Assembly (NCBI GenBank): GCA_026686845.1
Contig: JAIVEN010000021.1
Span: forward strand, 15,828,001 to 15,892,000
Length of the DNA stretch: 64,000 bases
Reading direction: 5' to 3'
Source of the DNA: Adenanthera pavonina
Lineage: Eukaryota > Streptophyta > Magnoliopsida > Fabales > Fabaceae
In this document: positions 12,114 to 24,957 of the stretch, piece after piece
How the letters are laid out: each line of letters starts with the position of its first letter
How positions within the stretch are numbered: the stretch's first letter is position 1
Notes under the pieces: generated by a model
Told to the model about the DNA's origin: nothing
The model's database searches: none
What the model saw: the letters and a program-made list of their open reading frames with translations, nothing else
Translations under genes and position numbers: made by a program

Positions 12114-12125
12114 GCTCTGATACCA
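12114..12125 (-). other. Primer-binding site, initiator tRNA-Met type
   Basis: The - strand reads TGGTATCAGAGC, separated by 2 bp from the LTR that ends at 12128. This is the standard plant copia primer site, matching the 3' end of initiator tRNA-Met. Related sites in the window are at 51387-51398, 56610-56621 and 59204-59215. Confidence 0.93.
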
Positions 12126-12127
12126 CT

Positions 12128-14116
12128 TGTTAGCAAGGCTGACTTCCCAAGAGGGGGGGTGAATTGGGAAGATTAAAATTTCTCTGCACAAAATGAAATG
12201 GGTGAAGATAGCACAATGTAAGGAAAGCAACGTATAAAACAGAGCAAACTAAAAAGTAAAGATAAGGAGAAGAAGACTCAGTGATTTATCCTGGTTCGAT
12301 CTATCCACTTGACCTACGTCCTGTCCCCAAGACAACTCTTGAGATTTATCCACTATACAGCAAGAATTCAACGGGCTTCTTGCTAATGCCACAGTACACG
12401 AGTATGCTCTGTTTTTGAAGCTTTCTCACTCTCTCTAAGCACTTATATAATGTGTTTCCCAATCCCCTTGTGATTTCCCCTCACAAGTAAATCTATCTTC
12501 CAGATGAAGAGTAGATTGTTTACGATGATATAACTCTCTTGAATAGAGTAGATATGAAGGTTAAACTACAAATATTGAAGCTACAGGGTAAAAGCTCTTG
12601 AGAAGAAGTTTTGACAGAAATTCGGTATATACAAGTTAGATTCGTTACCCACAACTTCAAATGATGTTATATTTATAGTTTTAGGTCTCAAATATCCGTT
12701 AGAGACAAAATCTATCCGTCGGGAAAGTTATCCAACGATTACTCTGAAAAACTATCCATTAACCAACCGCATTTAATGCTTCTAACATACTGCAATTCGA
12801 ATTTTGGTTGGTCAACAGACGAATTTCAAAGAAACCGAAGGTTAAAGCTTTCAACATTACAGCACGAAGTTCGTCTGTTCATGAAGTGAAATTCGAATTT
12901 TGAAACTTACAAAACATTTTCACAATGTGACATATGAATTTTCAAGAAGAAAGTTTTTCGGTTAAGTGTGAACAGTGTTTTCAATTTGCTACAGTGCCTT
13001 CGAAATTCAAATTTTGGAAGCCCAAAATTTGTCTATCCATTGAACGTTCAAAGAGGCACAGTAGATCACTTTCTTCGAAATTCAAATTTTGAAAGGGTGA
13101 AATTCGTCTGTCAGAGAGACTCTTTTCAGACTAACTTCATCATTCGAATATTGTAAGTTCTTATCATTCGTATGTCAATGTTTCACTTCAACAGACTCAA
13201 GAACTTATCTTCTAAAATTTGAACTTCAATGTTCAAAGTTCGTCTGTCAGAGAGCAGTTTTGAAACTTAAATCATTCTTGATCTCAGATGAACTTTGACA
13301 CGGTTTCAGACGAATTTCTTCTATTTTCTCAAGTTTTGTTTTGTCTGAAATTCAAATTTTGAAAACTCAAGGTTCGTCTGTTTCAAAGAAGCTCCTTTCA
13401 GACTTATATGAAAATTCGAATGTTGGGAAGTCAAAGTTCGTCTGTCAGAGAGTATTTTTCAAATTCAATTTCATCTTGATTTCAGATGAACTTTAACATT
13501 GTTTCAGACGAATTTCTTCTATTTTCTCAAGTTTTGTTTTGTCTGAAATTCAAATTTTGAAGACTCAAAGTTTGTCTGTCAGAGAGCATTTTTCAAACTC
13601 AATTTCATCTTGATTTCAGATGAACTTTAACATTGTTTCAGACGAATTTCTTCTATTTTCTCAAGTTTTGTTTTGTCTGAAATTCAAATTTTGAAGACTC
13701 AAAGTTCGTCTGTTTCAAAGAAGCTACTTTCAGACTTTTATGAAAATTCAAATTTTGAAAAACCAAAATTTATCTGACAGAGAGCCATCTCTTCAGACTT
13801 ATTCAATTTTAGCTCAAAATTCGAATTTCCTAAAGCAAAGTTCAAATTTCCAACTTGACAGTTAAGTTTAAACTTTCAAACTTCGTCTGTTTGTGGGTGT
13901 TTTTCAAATAAGTCAAGATTTAACACAAAATCAAGATTTGAAAACATCTTTTTCTCAAATCAAAATCTTTTACCTAACTAAAACTAAAGATCCTACAAAA
14001 GATCTAACAGCAAATACTCAGAAAATCTTCACTTGAAATAACTTTGATCTCCTTTGATATCTTCAATCCTAGCTCTTGAGTGTTGGTTTGGAATCATCAA
14101 AACTCTTGATTCAACA
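12128..14116 (-). repeat. 5' LTR of the copia element at 1981-14116
   Basis: The LTR is 1989 bp with TG...CA ends. On the - strand U3 runs from 14116 to a TATA box CTATAAATA at 12678-12670; R and U5 follow down to 12128. U3 (about 12790-13890) holds some thirteen TTCGTCTGT / ACAGACGAA motifs in both orientations, mixed with AATTCGAATTT-like words. It also holds a local tandem duplication of about 130 bp (near 13450-13710). The short open frame around 12968-13156 is only a by-product of this repetition. Confidence 0.92.
12670..12678 (-). promoter_or_regulatory. LTR TATA box
   Basis: CTATAAATA on the - strand. The same word occurs at the same place in the other Sirevirus LTRs: 49170-49179 (+), 49978-49986 (-), 57158-57166 (-) and 59758-59766 (-). 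It is absent from the 1981-3690 LTR because that part is deleted. Confidence 0.75.
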
Positions 14117-15697
14117 CTAATATATCCATTGTGCTCTTATATTTTATAATATGAGCTTGATATATAAATTGGACTAACTACTTAGTTTGTAAGTGTAATA
14201 CATTAAATGTAGGATTATCCAAGATAAAAGTGTAAGCATTGGAATAAAGAAAGGAAAATCAACATCATGTCTCACTTAAAAAAGAAGAAGAGAAAGGATG
14301 CTCCATAAATGCAAGATCAGAAGAGAGCATACCAAGAATGGGAATGACCAAGTGAAAATGGAGCTTAACTTTTGAAGATCTAGCTATTAGGTATATTTTG
14401 TTTTCACTTAGATCTTGTGATGGTTTAATCTTTGAAATTTACTTAATCTTATTATCATATATTCTACATGAGTTACATTAAGTAAATCCGAATGTTAGCA
14501 TGAGTTTAAGCTTGTTAGATTTAACCATTTTAGATTAACAGAAAAAATTTGCTTATGACTCACTTTACCTGTTGAAATTTAAAGTTATAGAGTTTTCATC
14601 TTTGATAGACAAATTTTGATTGAGAAATTTGAATTTCAAACTAAGCATTGTTAGTGAAAGTATGTTAACTTTGCATGAAGTTTAGTTGAAATTTGATAGT
14701 TGGTGAAGTTCAAAATGAGTTCAAAGTCACAGCTCTGACAGACGAACTTTAAGGTTCAAAGTGCAAACATCAAAATGAAAACTTTTAGGTCTTATTGGAA
14801 CAAGTCTCTGACAGATGAATTTCAATTTTGAAATTTGAATTTTGAGTGCATTGTGAAAACCTGAAGCAACTGTTCAAACCTAACAGACATACTTCCAACA
14901 TGAAAGTTTGAATGTTCAAGCCTCGAGCTAACTTTGGAATTTTTATCATAGCTCAAAATTTGAATTTTTCCTGTTAAAATTCTAATTTCAAGGTTCAACT
15001 GTCAAACACATAACTATACTGACTCTACGAAATTTGTTTACTGAGCCTTAAAATTCAAATATTGATATATCAAATCCATTTAATGAGGTTGTAAAAAGGC
15101 TCTTTAGTAGAGTAATAGCTAGATCTCATGTCTAACGACTAGTTAAGCAACAAATCTTTAAATAGAACCTCATTTGAACTTATGGGTAATAAATTGAAGT
15201 GAGTTTTATGTCAAAATGCTGCTGCAATATATAAAATCTTTCCCTGTTAGCATTAAGAGTTAAACCAACCTCATTAGAGAGAGCTTCAATGTATTGTCAA
15301 CTCTTAAAGAGAGTTTAATTTTTGTAATCTTTCTTTCTACAACTTCTAGGTAGAATCTTAGTGTAGGGAAATACTAAGAGAATTACACATCTTGTAAGGG
15401 TATAGGGAGAGTGCCTACTGAAACTTGTGGGATGTATTGAAGCTTCACAAGTGCCTGATCAAACTTGTAGGATATAGTGGAAAATCTCAAGTGGTGGCTT
15501 GAGGCCAAGTAGTTAGGTTGAACCAATATAAATCTCTGTTCATTGCTCTTCTTCTTTTCAATTCATTTAACTTATTTAATATACTTTGCTTATCTTTATT
15601 CTGTTGCATCTCTTAGTGAAGCTAGGTTGTTCTTCAAAAGTGGCAAAAATCTTGCAATACCCAATTTATCTCCCTTAGCTGACTAGCCAACCTAATA

Positions 15698-18600
15698 GTT
15701 TTAGGCAGAAACACAAAGTTTCCCAAAATGCATGGAGAAGATACAACTAAATGAATCCCATGAAATTAACATCTTTGAGGGGTTATCTGGCATCCTTACC
15801 ACATCTGTACCCTATTCCAAAGAATTGATCCATATTAGAGCTCCTTTTGAGCTAATTTTGAGCAAAAGCACAAAGATTCTGAAAATATACTAAAAAGCTA
15901 CAACCAATAAAATCCCATGGAATTGGCCTCTTTGAGGTAGCAATTGAGTTTATCTAGCATCATCATAATATTTTAAACCTATTCAAAAGAATTAATCCCA
16001 TTTGGAGCTCTTTTTCAACTAGTTTTGAACAAAAGCACAAAGTTTTTGAAAATGCACTAAAAACATTTAACCAATAAAATCCCATGGAATTCGCATCTTT
16101 GAGGGAACACTTGAGTTCATCCATTATCCTCACAACATTTCAAGCCTATTAAAAAAAATTGATCCTTATTGGAGCTATTTTTAGGCTAGTTTGGGGTAGA
16201 AGCATGAATTTTCTGAAAAAGCACCAAAAAGCATCAAATAACAAAATCCTATGAATTTGGCATTTTTTTTAGGGAGCAATTGAGTTTATCTGGCATCCGC
16301 ACAATGTTTCAAGCCTATTCCAAAGAATTAATCCTAATCAAAGCTTCTTTTGAGCTAGTTTTAGGCAGAAGCATGAAGTTTCTTAAAATGCACTGAAAAG
16401 CTTAAACGAACAAAATCCCACAAAATTGGCATCGTTGAGGGGCAATTGAGTTTATCCATCTTCCACACAAATATTTTAGCCAAGTCAAAAGAATTGATCC
16501 CAATTGGTGCTCCTTTTGAGCTAGTTTTGAGCAAAAGCACAAAGTTTCCCTATAGGCACCAAAAAACTCCCATCAATTTGGCATCGTTGAGGGAGCAATT
16601 GAGTTCAATTGGCATCCTCTCAACATTTCAAGTGTATCACAAGGAAATAAACCTAATCTGAGCTTCATTTGAGCTAGTTTTGTGCAGAAGCAAGAAGTTT
16701 CCAAAAAAAAACTGAAAAACATCAACAATCAATACCGCACAAAATTGTCATCCTTGAAGGAGCAATAGGGTTCATCTAGCATCCTCATAATATTTCAAGA
16801 ATATTCCAAAGAATTGACTCCAATTTGAGCTTCTTTTGAGCGGAAGCATGAATTTCCGAAAAATGCACCAAAAAGTTTTGGATAACCAAATCCCCATAAA
16901 ATTGGCATCGTTAAGGGGGTAATTGAGTTTATCTCGCATCATCACGACAATTCTAGCCTATTCAAAAGATTTTATCCTAATTGGAGCTCCTTTTGAGCTT
17001 GTTTTGGGCAGAAGCACAAAGCATCCGAAAATGTACAGAAAAGCTTTAACTAACAAAATCCCGTGAAATTGGCATTTTTGAGGGGTCAATTGAGTTTATC
17101 TGGCATCCTCACAACAATTCTAGCTGTTTCAGAAGAATTTATCCCAATTGGAGCTCCTTTTGAGCTAGTTTTGGGTAGAAGCATGAAGTTTTCAAAGATG
17201 CACTGAAAAGTTTCAATCGACAAAGTCCCATGGAACTGGCTTTTTTGAGGGAGTAATGGAGTTCATCCGATATCCTCACAAGATTGTAAGCCCATTCCAA
17301 AAAATTGATTCATGTCGAAGCTCCTTTTTGGCAAAACCATGATGTTTCTGAACATTCATCGAAAAGATTCAACCAACAAAATCCTATGTATATGGAATCT
17401 TTAGGGGAGCAATTGAGTTCATTCAATATTTTCACAATGTTTCAAGAGTATTCCAATGAATTGATCCTAATCGGAGCTTCTTTTTAACTAGTTTTACATA
17501 GAGGCACGAGATTTCCTAAAATGCACTAAAAACCTTCAACTAACAAAATCCCAAGAAATTAGCATCTTTGAGGTGGAAAATTAGTTTATCTAGCATCCTC
17601 ACTATAATTCTAACCTATTAAAAAGAATTGACCCCATTTTGAGCTAGTTTTGGGCAGAAACACGAAGTTTCTGAAAATACATTGAAAAGTTTCAAATAAC
17701 CAATTCCCCACAAAATTGGCATTATAAAGGAGGCAATTGACTTCGTTTGGCATTCTCACAATAATTCTAGCCTATTCAAAAGAATTTATCCTAATTGGAG
17801 CTCCTTTTGAGCTTGTTTTGGATAGAAGTACGAAGTTTCTAAAAATGCAAAGAAAAACTTTAACTAACAAAATCCCATAAAATTGGCATTTTTTAGGGGT
17901 CAATTTAGTTTATTTAGTATCTTTACAACAATTCAATCCTTTTTAGAAGAATTTATCCCAATTAGAGCTTCTTTTGAGCTAGTTTTGGGCAGAAGCATGA
18001 AGTTTCCAAAGATACACCAAAAAGCTTCAATCGACAAAATTGCATGGATTGGCCTTTTTGAGGGAGCAATTGAGTTTATCCAGCATCCTTACACGATTTT
18101 AAGCCTATTCCAAATATTTGATCCATGTTGAACCTTTTTTTGGGCAGAACCACAATGTTTCTGAACATTCATTGAAGATTTTCAAGTAACTAAATCCTAT
18201 ATGCATTTGGTTTTTTTGGGGAGCAATTGAGTTCATCTGACATTTTCACATTTCAAGGGTATTCCAATGAATTGATCGTTATCGGAGCTTCTTTTGAGCT
18301 AGTTTTACATAGAAGCATTAGGTTTCCTTAAATGCACCAAAAACCTTCAACTAATGAAATCTCAAGAAATTGGCATATTTGAGGTGGAAATTTAGTTTAT
18401 TTGGCATCCTCACTACAATTCTAGCCTATTTAAAAGAATTAACCCCAATTGGAGCTCCTTTTAAGTTAGTTTTGGATAGAAGCATGAAGTTTCCAAAAAT
18501 ACACCGAAAAACTTCAACATACAAGATCCCATGGAATTGGCCATCATTAAGGAATAATTGAATTCATTCTGCATCCTCACAATATTTTGAGCCTATTTGA

Positions 18601-18733
18601 AAGAATTGATCCCAATCGGAGCTTCTTTTGAAATACTTTTGGGAAGAAGCACAAAGTTTTTTAAAATGCACTGAATAGCCATAACCAACAAAATGCCATG
18701 AAATTGACCATCATCAGGGAGCAATTGAGTTTG
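15698..18733 (+). repeat. Satellite block 2, ~162-166-bp monomers
   Basis: About eighteen head-to-tail monomers of the same family as 1-1816, in the same orientation. Monomers fall into visible types: one with CAACAATTCTAGCC and TTGGAGCTCC, and another with CAACATTTCAAG and CGGAGCTTC. The block starts with the duplicated GTTTT (15698-15702) and ends in the middle of a unit (GAGTTTG) at the LTR-like insertion at 18734. No genes are present; the short open frames are artefacts of the repeat. Confidence 0.92.
16755..18570 (+). repeat. Five-monomer higher-order satellite repeat, ~812 bp
   Basis: Diagnostic variants recur five monomers apart. ATGTTTCTGAACATTC is at 17342 and again at 18154 (812 bp). 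GAGGTGGAAA is at 17570 and 18381 (811 bp). ATAACCAA(A/T)TCCCC is near 16880 and 17697. The same variant order (a GGGGTCAATT unit, then a unit whose 3' part reads GAACATTC, then a unit with TTTTCACA and AGTATTCCAATGA) also appears around 43770-44180 and 61000-61270. Confidence 0.65.
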
Positions 18734-21094
18734 TGTCACACCTTAATTTAGGCTTATATTCCCATATTTTATAACTAATTTAAGTCCATTTAAGCATCAT
18801 TAGAAGCTTGAATCAAACAAAAGCTAAACACAATTTTCAATAATGCTGGTATTATTCTCTTGGTAAAATCCATTTTACTGATTAAAGTTTAAAAATTCAT
18901 AACTAAATCTAAAAAAACCATATTAGAGTGATTCAAGCATAGCAAATAGCCATAAACATTCTCTAGTTGGGAAAAATATGCAATAGAATAATTATTATGC
19001 CACTTTGTATTGTTTATTCTCCCAAAAATCACTGTAAATTTGGTCAGTTTCACTTTCCCAGAATTTTGACCTAAAATTTAAAAATTTATATCTCACTCTA
19101 CCTTAAGCCAATTCATGAATTTTGTATGTCATTAGAAATCCCTGTATATCTATTTTTTTGGAAATAGTTTTCATGTACATTTATTCAACTTGTATAGGGC
19201 ATGACATTAACTTCAACCATTAAGTGTTAGAACACTACTTCTACTGGAACAGTTATGGGAGAATTTACATAACTCTTTTACAGCTCCAAATGCTTTCAAA
19301 CCAATGACATTTGTTTCCTAAGACTTAGAGATTTCCATAAATGTAATGAATTTTTTGAGCTATACATCATTTTATGGTGTCTTTTGAAAAATCTAGCATC
19401 TTCAATGAAATTTCTAGTTTTCTTTATACTATCCAATTCTAAACCCAAATTTCAAACATTCATTATAAATCATGTACTTAGCCAAAAAAGGGTGATATTT
19501 GACTCTTTGGAAAACTTATTCCATCTACTTTTAGGCTATATACAACATTTATATATAATACTTTGTTTCAAACAAAGATCCCTTGCTCTAATCACTGTTA
19601 ATCATCTTGAACAAATTCATGCCATATCTTACATAACAAACCTAATAATTAATATACATCATCATTCATTACTTCAAATTCATCCATACATGATAGGTAA
19701 CTCATAATAACATATTTAAAACTTCACATCAACCCAGCCCTCACATATAAACTTATACATGTTATTGATGCATAATATCAACACTTGTGTTATATTTCTC
19801 ATCATATTCTTGCTCCTTCCCTTTGGCTCTTCTTGGACATTTTGCATTTCTTGACCCTAGCATATTTGTCATTTTGGAGAGGGTTGAGATTCAAAGAATT
19901 TCAATAGTTATACTCAATAATGCATTCATATTATCACATTATTTCATAAAGTCGTCAATGGAAATCATAAAATCATATTATGCCACACAATTTCATAAAA
20001 ATTTTGATATGATAACACTTTGTAAAATGGACATCTTAGGGGTTATTAAACCCTTCAAACAACCAGTCAGCAAAGCAATTTCATCACAAATCATTCAAAC
20101 AAGTAGATGGCATAGTCATATAATCATTTAATCAAAGCATGAAAACATTAGGCATAAAAGGGAAAATAACTATCTTTGGGCTTTCCAAATTTCGCCAAAC
20201 TTTGAGGGCACTTTCTTCAATCTTTAGACACTTCTTGGTACACCATAGCTTCATAAAACATGGCTGTCAACCACCGATTACACAATCTTTTTCACAAGGT
20301 GCTCTCTTGAACTAAATATTCCATTTAGTTATCCTTTGAAAATCTCTTGTACAACATACTTGTCCTAGCCTATTTTAGACCCAAGGAATCCATTTTTTGG
20401 GTCAAAATCATTAAATTCTCTTCTTATCTCGAACCCTAAATAGGTTGAAAATTTCAGAAAATAGTATAAAAATATCTACTTGATGAATTTGCAAACCAAT
20501 CACACATATTCATGCTTTCTAGGTCCTTTCTAAGCTTTTCTATGGATTGGTTTCTTCATAGCTCAACTTTCTCTCTCTTCTCTCTCTCTAGGATGAAAAT
20601 TTCTGTACAAAAATATAGATAAATACTCCATGAAACACCACAATACTCAAGTAAGTATATACAAGGTAATGACCATAGAAATCTACTTTAGAAGTTTGAA
20701 GACCAAACTTTTCTTGTTGCTCTTGCTTCTTGGCTTTTATTTTTTTCATGCTATTCTCCCTTCCTTCTACAATTTCAGACATGCTGAAGAAGATGGAAAT
20801 GACTTATGACTCAGTCTTTGATATTTTTAAAAAGTAACCATCAAAATAAATTATGGTTAATTATTTACCTTGGGTTACTTTTCATTAAAAATTTCACAAA
20901 TTCCCTCCTTGTCCCCTCTAAAAATCAGACCCCACCTATGCTCTATTTTTGCCAAAAATTTCTTTAATAATTTTTATAGATGAATATACCCTTTACTGAT
21001 TAAATTGATTCGTACAAATTAAATACTTTTAGTGTAATTGTCATTGAATTAGTTCAAGATTATCCAAAAATTACTTTTAGTTTAAAATCATTAT

Positions 21095-24000
21095 TGTCAC
21101 ACCTGGAGATGCGACGCGAACAGCACGGGAAAAGAAAGAAAAAGGTGAAATCGGCCCACACGATGGGAGCCGATTTCGAGGGAATCGCCACCAAAATTTT
21201 GAGGGAAATTTTGGAAAACCGAAATAATTAAAAAAACAAAAAGGATAAGGATGGTCTGCAAATCAGAGTTGGGTTCGGGAGTATGATTGTGAGTGGGGAA
21301 GGTGTTAGGCACCCCCACAACACCTCGTTCCTAAGAACGGTTACCTTAGGTTGATCATGCAATTTTTATGGCTTTTAAAAATTATTTTGATTGCTCTTTT
21401 ACCATTCACATGCACAAATAAATATAAAAATAAGAGAAATGTAAAAATGAAAATAAAGAATAAAATGAAAATATGAAAAGTTGGGAAAATAAATTAAGAG
21501 GAAAATGTTATTTATTTATAAAGGTGGACTTGACCCAGAATGAGAGTCTGGGGCCTACGTACTCTACGATAGGGATCAAAGTCGACGTAGTTCAGGCTAG
21601 AAATGCATGTCACTGGGTTGATGTTTTTTATTTTATATATTCTTGAAAAGGGAGGTTTATAGAAAATAATTTGTCTTTCCACAAAAAAAAAAATTATTAT
21701 TCTTTCCACTAAGCAAAACATCAACCCTTTATTATTATTCTTTTATTATGAAAAGGTAGTAAAAATGAATAAATAAATCATGGAAGGAAAATAAATAATT
21801 TTTGGCAAGAATTATTTTATAAAAAAAAAGATAGAAAGCATTAAGAAGAATTCACAATATCTCACTATGTGTATTTCTTAAAAAGAAATAATCAACATAT
21901 GTGGCAATTTTATCACTCACAAATTGCTGATTAATACTTAAACGTTCCCGGTGTTACCACTCGGAGTAGAAAAGTAACTGGCTTAAGGGATAAAAATTGA
22001 AAAAAAAAATAAAATTTACATAAATTATTTTTTATTTTCTTATTATAAAAAATAAAGGTGACCAAGATGACATAGAAGAAAATAATTTAAAAGAATTTAA
22101 AAATAAGACTTATATAGATATATATATATATTACTTGTTTATTATTATATACTATTTGAATTTTTTTTATTTTTATTTTTATTTTGGATTTCGCTTATTA
22201 TTTATTTTTTTATTCCTTTCTTTTTCTTCTTCTTTTTTTTTTTTTACCAATCCTTATTGTAAAGATTTTGCAACATGACCCATGATGACCCCCCTTATTT
22301 TACGCAAAAACATTGCAGGCGATGAAAATCAGATGTTTACCAAACTGACCTTATGATGCATCAGATAAAAACATTGAAGGCAATAAAAATCAAATGCTGA
22401 CCTTACGATGCATCCTTTCCACTAAGCAAAACAAATTGAAGAATTCAACCACAAACGTTATGTCACTATTCTAACTATTGTAGCAGTAGGACAACCAGAA
22501 ATAAAACATTAAAAAGAGAGAAATGAGCCCACGATTATCAAAGGGCCAAACTGGTCAGTCACCACATTCCAAAATCAGATTCACTCCAATCTAAGTTATT
22601 ACAAAATTATAGTACTTTATTAACACCAAACAGGAAAGATTCCAAGGGCATAGAAGGCTACACTCCCTCTGAATGAAGCAAAAGCTCATAACTCCACCAA
22701 ATATATCAAGGTACAAGCAAACAATTTGTTTTCAGCTTCACCAATGCGTACATAGTGGTCTTAAGGGATAGACAGAACAAAACAAACAAGTAAATCATTA
22801 TCCGCTTGATAGAAGACTTCGGCTAACTAGTAATAGGGTAGTCAAACTGATATTACAAACTGATATTACAGGAACAGAACCTAATTCATGGTCAAAACCC
22901 CTTCCCTTCAACAACCCCAAACAGTTTAAAAATAAAAACTGGCAAGCTTAATGAGTTGACTCTAGCCTGAACTTTTTCAACAAACCAAACCATCAAATTT
23001 GATAAGAAAACTTGACATCCTCAAATATAGTTTCCAGAACAAGATTCAATATTCAGAGCGTTTAAAAGACTAAAGCAAGGTTTTCCCCAGAGACAGAGCG
23101 CCAAATGATAATAGCTTAAACCAGATTTCCTATAAACAGAACGCTAAGAGGTCAAAGCAAAATCACAACACAGTGGATAACTAAAGACTAATACCATCAA
23201 TAAAGCCAAGATCATCCCAGAAACACAGAGCATCACAGAAAGAGACAGTAGGCCATACTACATAATAAAAACTAAAAGAGAAAACTAAACTGACCCAAAC
23301 GACAATGGTACTATGTCCTTGTCAATTTAACATGATAACAACAAAAAAAAAGGTCTCCAAACTCAGTGATTCACACAATAGAGTGTTCATGGTAGAATGA
23401 GAAAAATTATACCAAACTAATGTCTACACAAGTTGCAACCTCCTCGCATTTGAGGGTCCTCCTCTCCGTTCCCTTTCTCAGTCGCTTCTCAGGTTCCTCT
23501 TACGATGCCTTTGTTTCCTAGGATTTTGCGGTGTCCAAAAATATCTCCTCCCAAAAATCCACCGCACTGCTCCAATCCTTTCTACCTTTTATATAACTCT
23601 CGCGAGTGACTTACAAACTGAGCAATCAGGTGGGTGACTATTTTTTCCAGCTACTCACGTTCTCTGTTGCACCTTCGTCCCAAAATTTTTCACCTCTACT
23701 ACCCAGCTGTACGGGGTACAGAGTAGTGGAGGGATTGTGTTGTGTGCGTCCAGCCCATATTCTCTGCCCCTGAAATTCGTACCTGAGTGCCTCAGACCCC
23801 TGCCTCGCAGATTCAAGTCTTTAACCCCTGCTCGGATTGGCTCTCCTTTCCTTGTGCCCTGCTTCACCGTGTGGTCCCCCCTCGGGCTCTGATTTCCTTT
23901 GGTGGTTCCCTCGAGTTTGTTCTCTTTCCCAGTCTGTACCTCCCTCTATTTTCTCTTCCATCGAGCCCTAGGGATCCCTCGGTTTCACCCCTCTGTTTCA

Positions 24001-24943
24001 GTCTCAGCAGCCTCTCTCCGCGGCTCTGCTTCTCGGCCTTCTCCGTGCCTCATTCCCTTGGTCTCAGCTTCACTGGACCCAAGCTCGCGACTCCCTCATC
24101 CCTGGTTCATCCTCCCTCTGATTTTTCCATCCACCGAGCCCTAAGGGCTCCCTCTGATTTCCTTCTCCACCGAGGCTTCCTCTTTCCCAGCTCCCCCTCC
24201 TCTATTCGTCTCATCTCCTCGCGGCTCCTTCTGGTTCGTGTCTTACATCCTCACCTGCGACTCTCTCTCCTCGTGTCTCCCTCTCTCACCTGGTTTAGAC
24301 TACCTTGGTTTACCTCTCCCAAGCTCCCTCTGTCCTGCAGCCGCCCTAGCTCTTCCCCTTTTCTTTTTCTCGTGGTTCTCTGCTTCTCTCGTGGTCCCGC
24401 GGCTCCTCCTCATTCCCCATTTTCCCTTCCGAGCCCTAAGGGCTCCCTCTGCACCGAGCCCTAAAGGGCTTGGTCTGGACTGGCTCACGAGGCCTCCACT
24501 GGGCTCGTCAGCTTTTAGGCTGAAATGATTTCAGCCCAACAGGGTCCCTCCTTTTTTTTTTAAAACTTAGGTTTCAGCCCAAACTTGTTTTTTTTATTTA
24601 TGTATTTCGAAATCGGGTTGAATTTTGGCCCCAAAGCTCCTTTTTTTTTATTTTTAATATTTCAGATTTTCGGCCCAAAATAATTTTAACTTAAATTAAT
24701 TTAATTTTTTAATTAATTATTTATTTATTATTATTTTTTGCTTTGGTTCATTTATTTATTTATTTATTTTTTATCTATTTATTTATTATTTTTTTGTTTC
24801 TTTCTTTTTTTTCTTCTCTCTCTTTTTTTTAATGTTTTCTATTATTTATTTATTCATCTATTATTATTTTTTATAATTTTTATTTTTTATTATTATATTT
24901 ATATATATTTTTAAAATTACCCGGACAAAATACGGTCTTCACA
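21095..24943 (-). repeat. 3' LTR of the Ogre element
   Basis: 3849 bp. Ends (+ strand) are TGTCACACC and GGTCTTCACA. A CT-rich block (about 23450-24530) lies around and upstream of the promoter; below 23390 the sequence is AT-rich U5. It is about 0.5 kb shorter than the right LTR, because a segment matching about 38460-39020 was lost and replaced by short filler at 21702-21727. Long open frames in the CT-rich block (for example 23787-24464 on the + strand) run antisense to the element and look like composition artefacts. Confidence 0.92.
23586..23595 (-). promoter_or_regulatory. Ogre LTR TATA box (left LTR)
   Basis: TATATAAAAG on the - strand, preserved in the right LTR at 40876-40885. U3 lies to its right and the presumed transcript start about 30 bp to its left. 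Confidence 0.6.
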
Positions 24944-24957
24944 GTTGCCCCTCTTTA
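24944..24957 (-). other. Ogre polypurine tract
   Basis: The - strand reads AAAGAGGGGCAAC directly before the 3' LTR (TGTGAAGACC). This is the plus-strand priming site. Confidence 0.75.

Larger units (their letters stand above)
1981..14116 (-). mobile_element. Full-length Sirevirus-type Ty1/copia retrotransposon
   Basis: This is a complete element in structure: two related LTRs (1981-3690 and 12128-14116), TG...CA ends, and the 5-bp target duplication CTAAT at 1976-1980 and 14117-14121. Read on the - strand the order is 5' LTR, PBS (TGGTATCAGAGC, initiator tRNA-Met type), gag with zinc knuckles, protease, integrase, RT, RNase H, an envelope-like gene, purine tracts and the 3' LTR. The copia order (integrase before RT), the long gag, the extra gene after RNase H and the repeated purine tracts fit the Sirevirus lineage. 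It is dead: gag, pol and the envelope-like gene all contain stops and frameshifts. It sits antiparallel inside a related solo LTR. Confidence 0.92.
1817..15697 (+). mobile_element. Sirevirus-type copia solo LTR, split by a nested element
   Basis: The sequence at 1817-1980 and 14122-15697 together forms one LTR of about 1.74 kb. It starts with TG at 1817, just after satellite DNA, and ends ...CCTAATA at 15697, so the expected terminal CA has become TA. GTTTT flanks both sides (1812-1816 and 15698-15702). The interior resembles the other copia LTRs in the window: GACAGACGAACTTT-like motifs near 14737, a degenerate TATA (TTTAAATAG, 15157-15165) on the + strand, and a leader-like stretch after it. 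No internal domain follows, so it is a solo LTR left by LTR-LTR recombination. The 12.1-kb copia element at 1981-14116 lies inside it in the opposite orientation. Confidence 0.75.

Noticed and set aside
16446..18561. Open frames of 60-82 codons in the satellite blocks
   Set aside because: They recur because the monomer recurs, shift frame between units and encode no known motif.
23787..24464. A 225-codon + strand open frame, mirrored at 41161-41754, as a possible protein gene
   Set aside because: It lies in the CT-rich U3 part of the Ogre LTR, antisense to the element, is mostly Ser/Pro/Leu from low-complexity DNA, and its presence in both LTRs follows from LTR duplication. Overlapping frames are open too.
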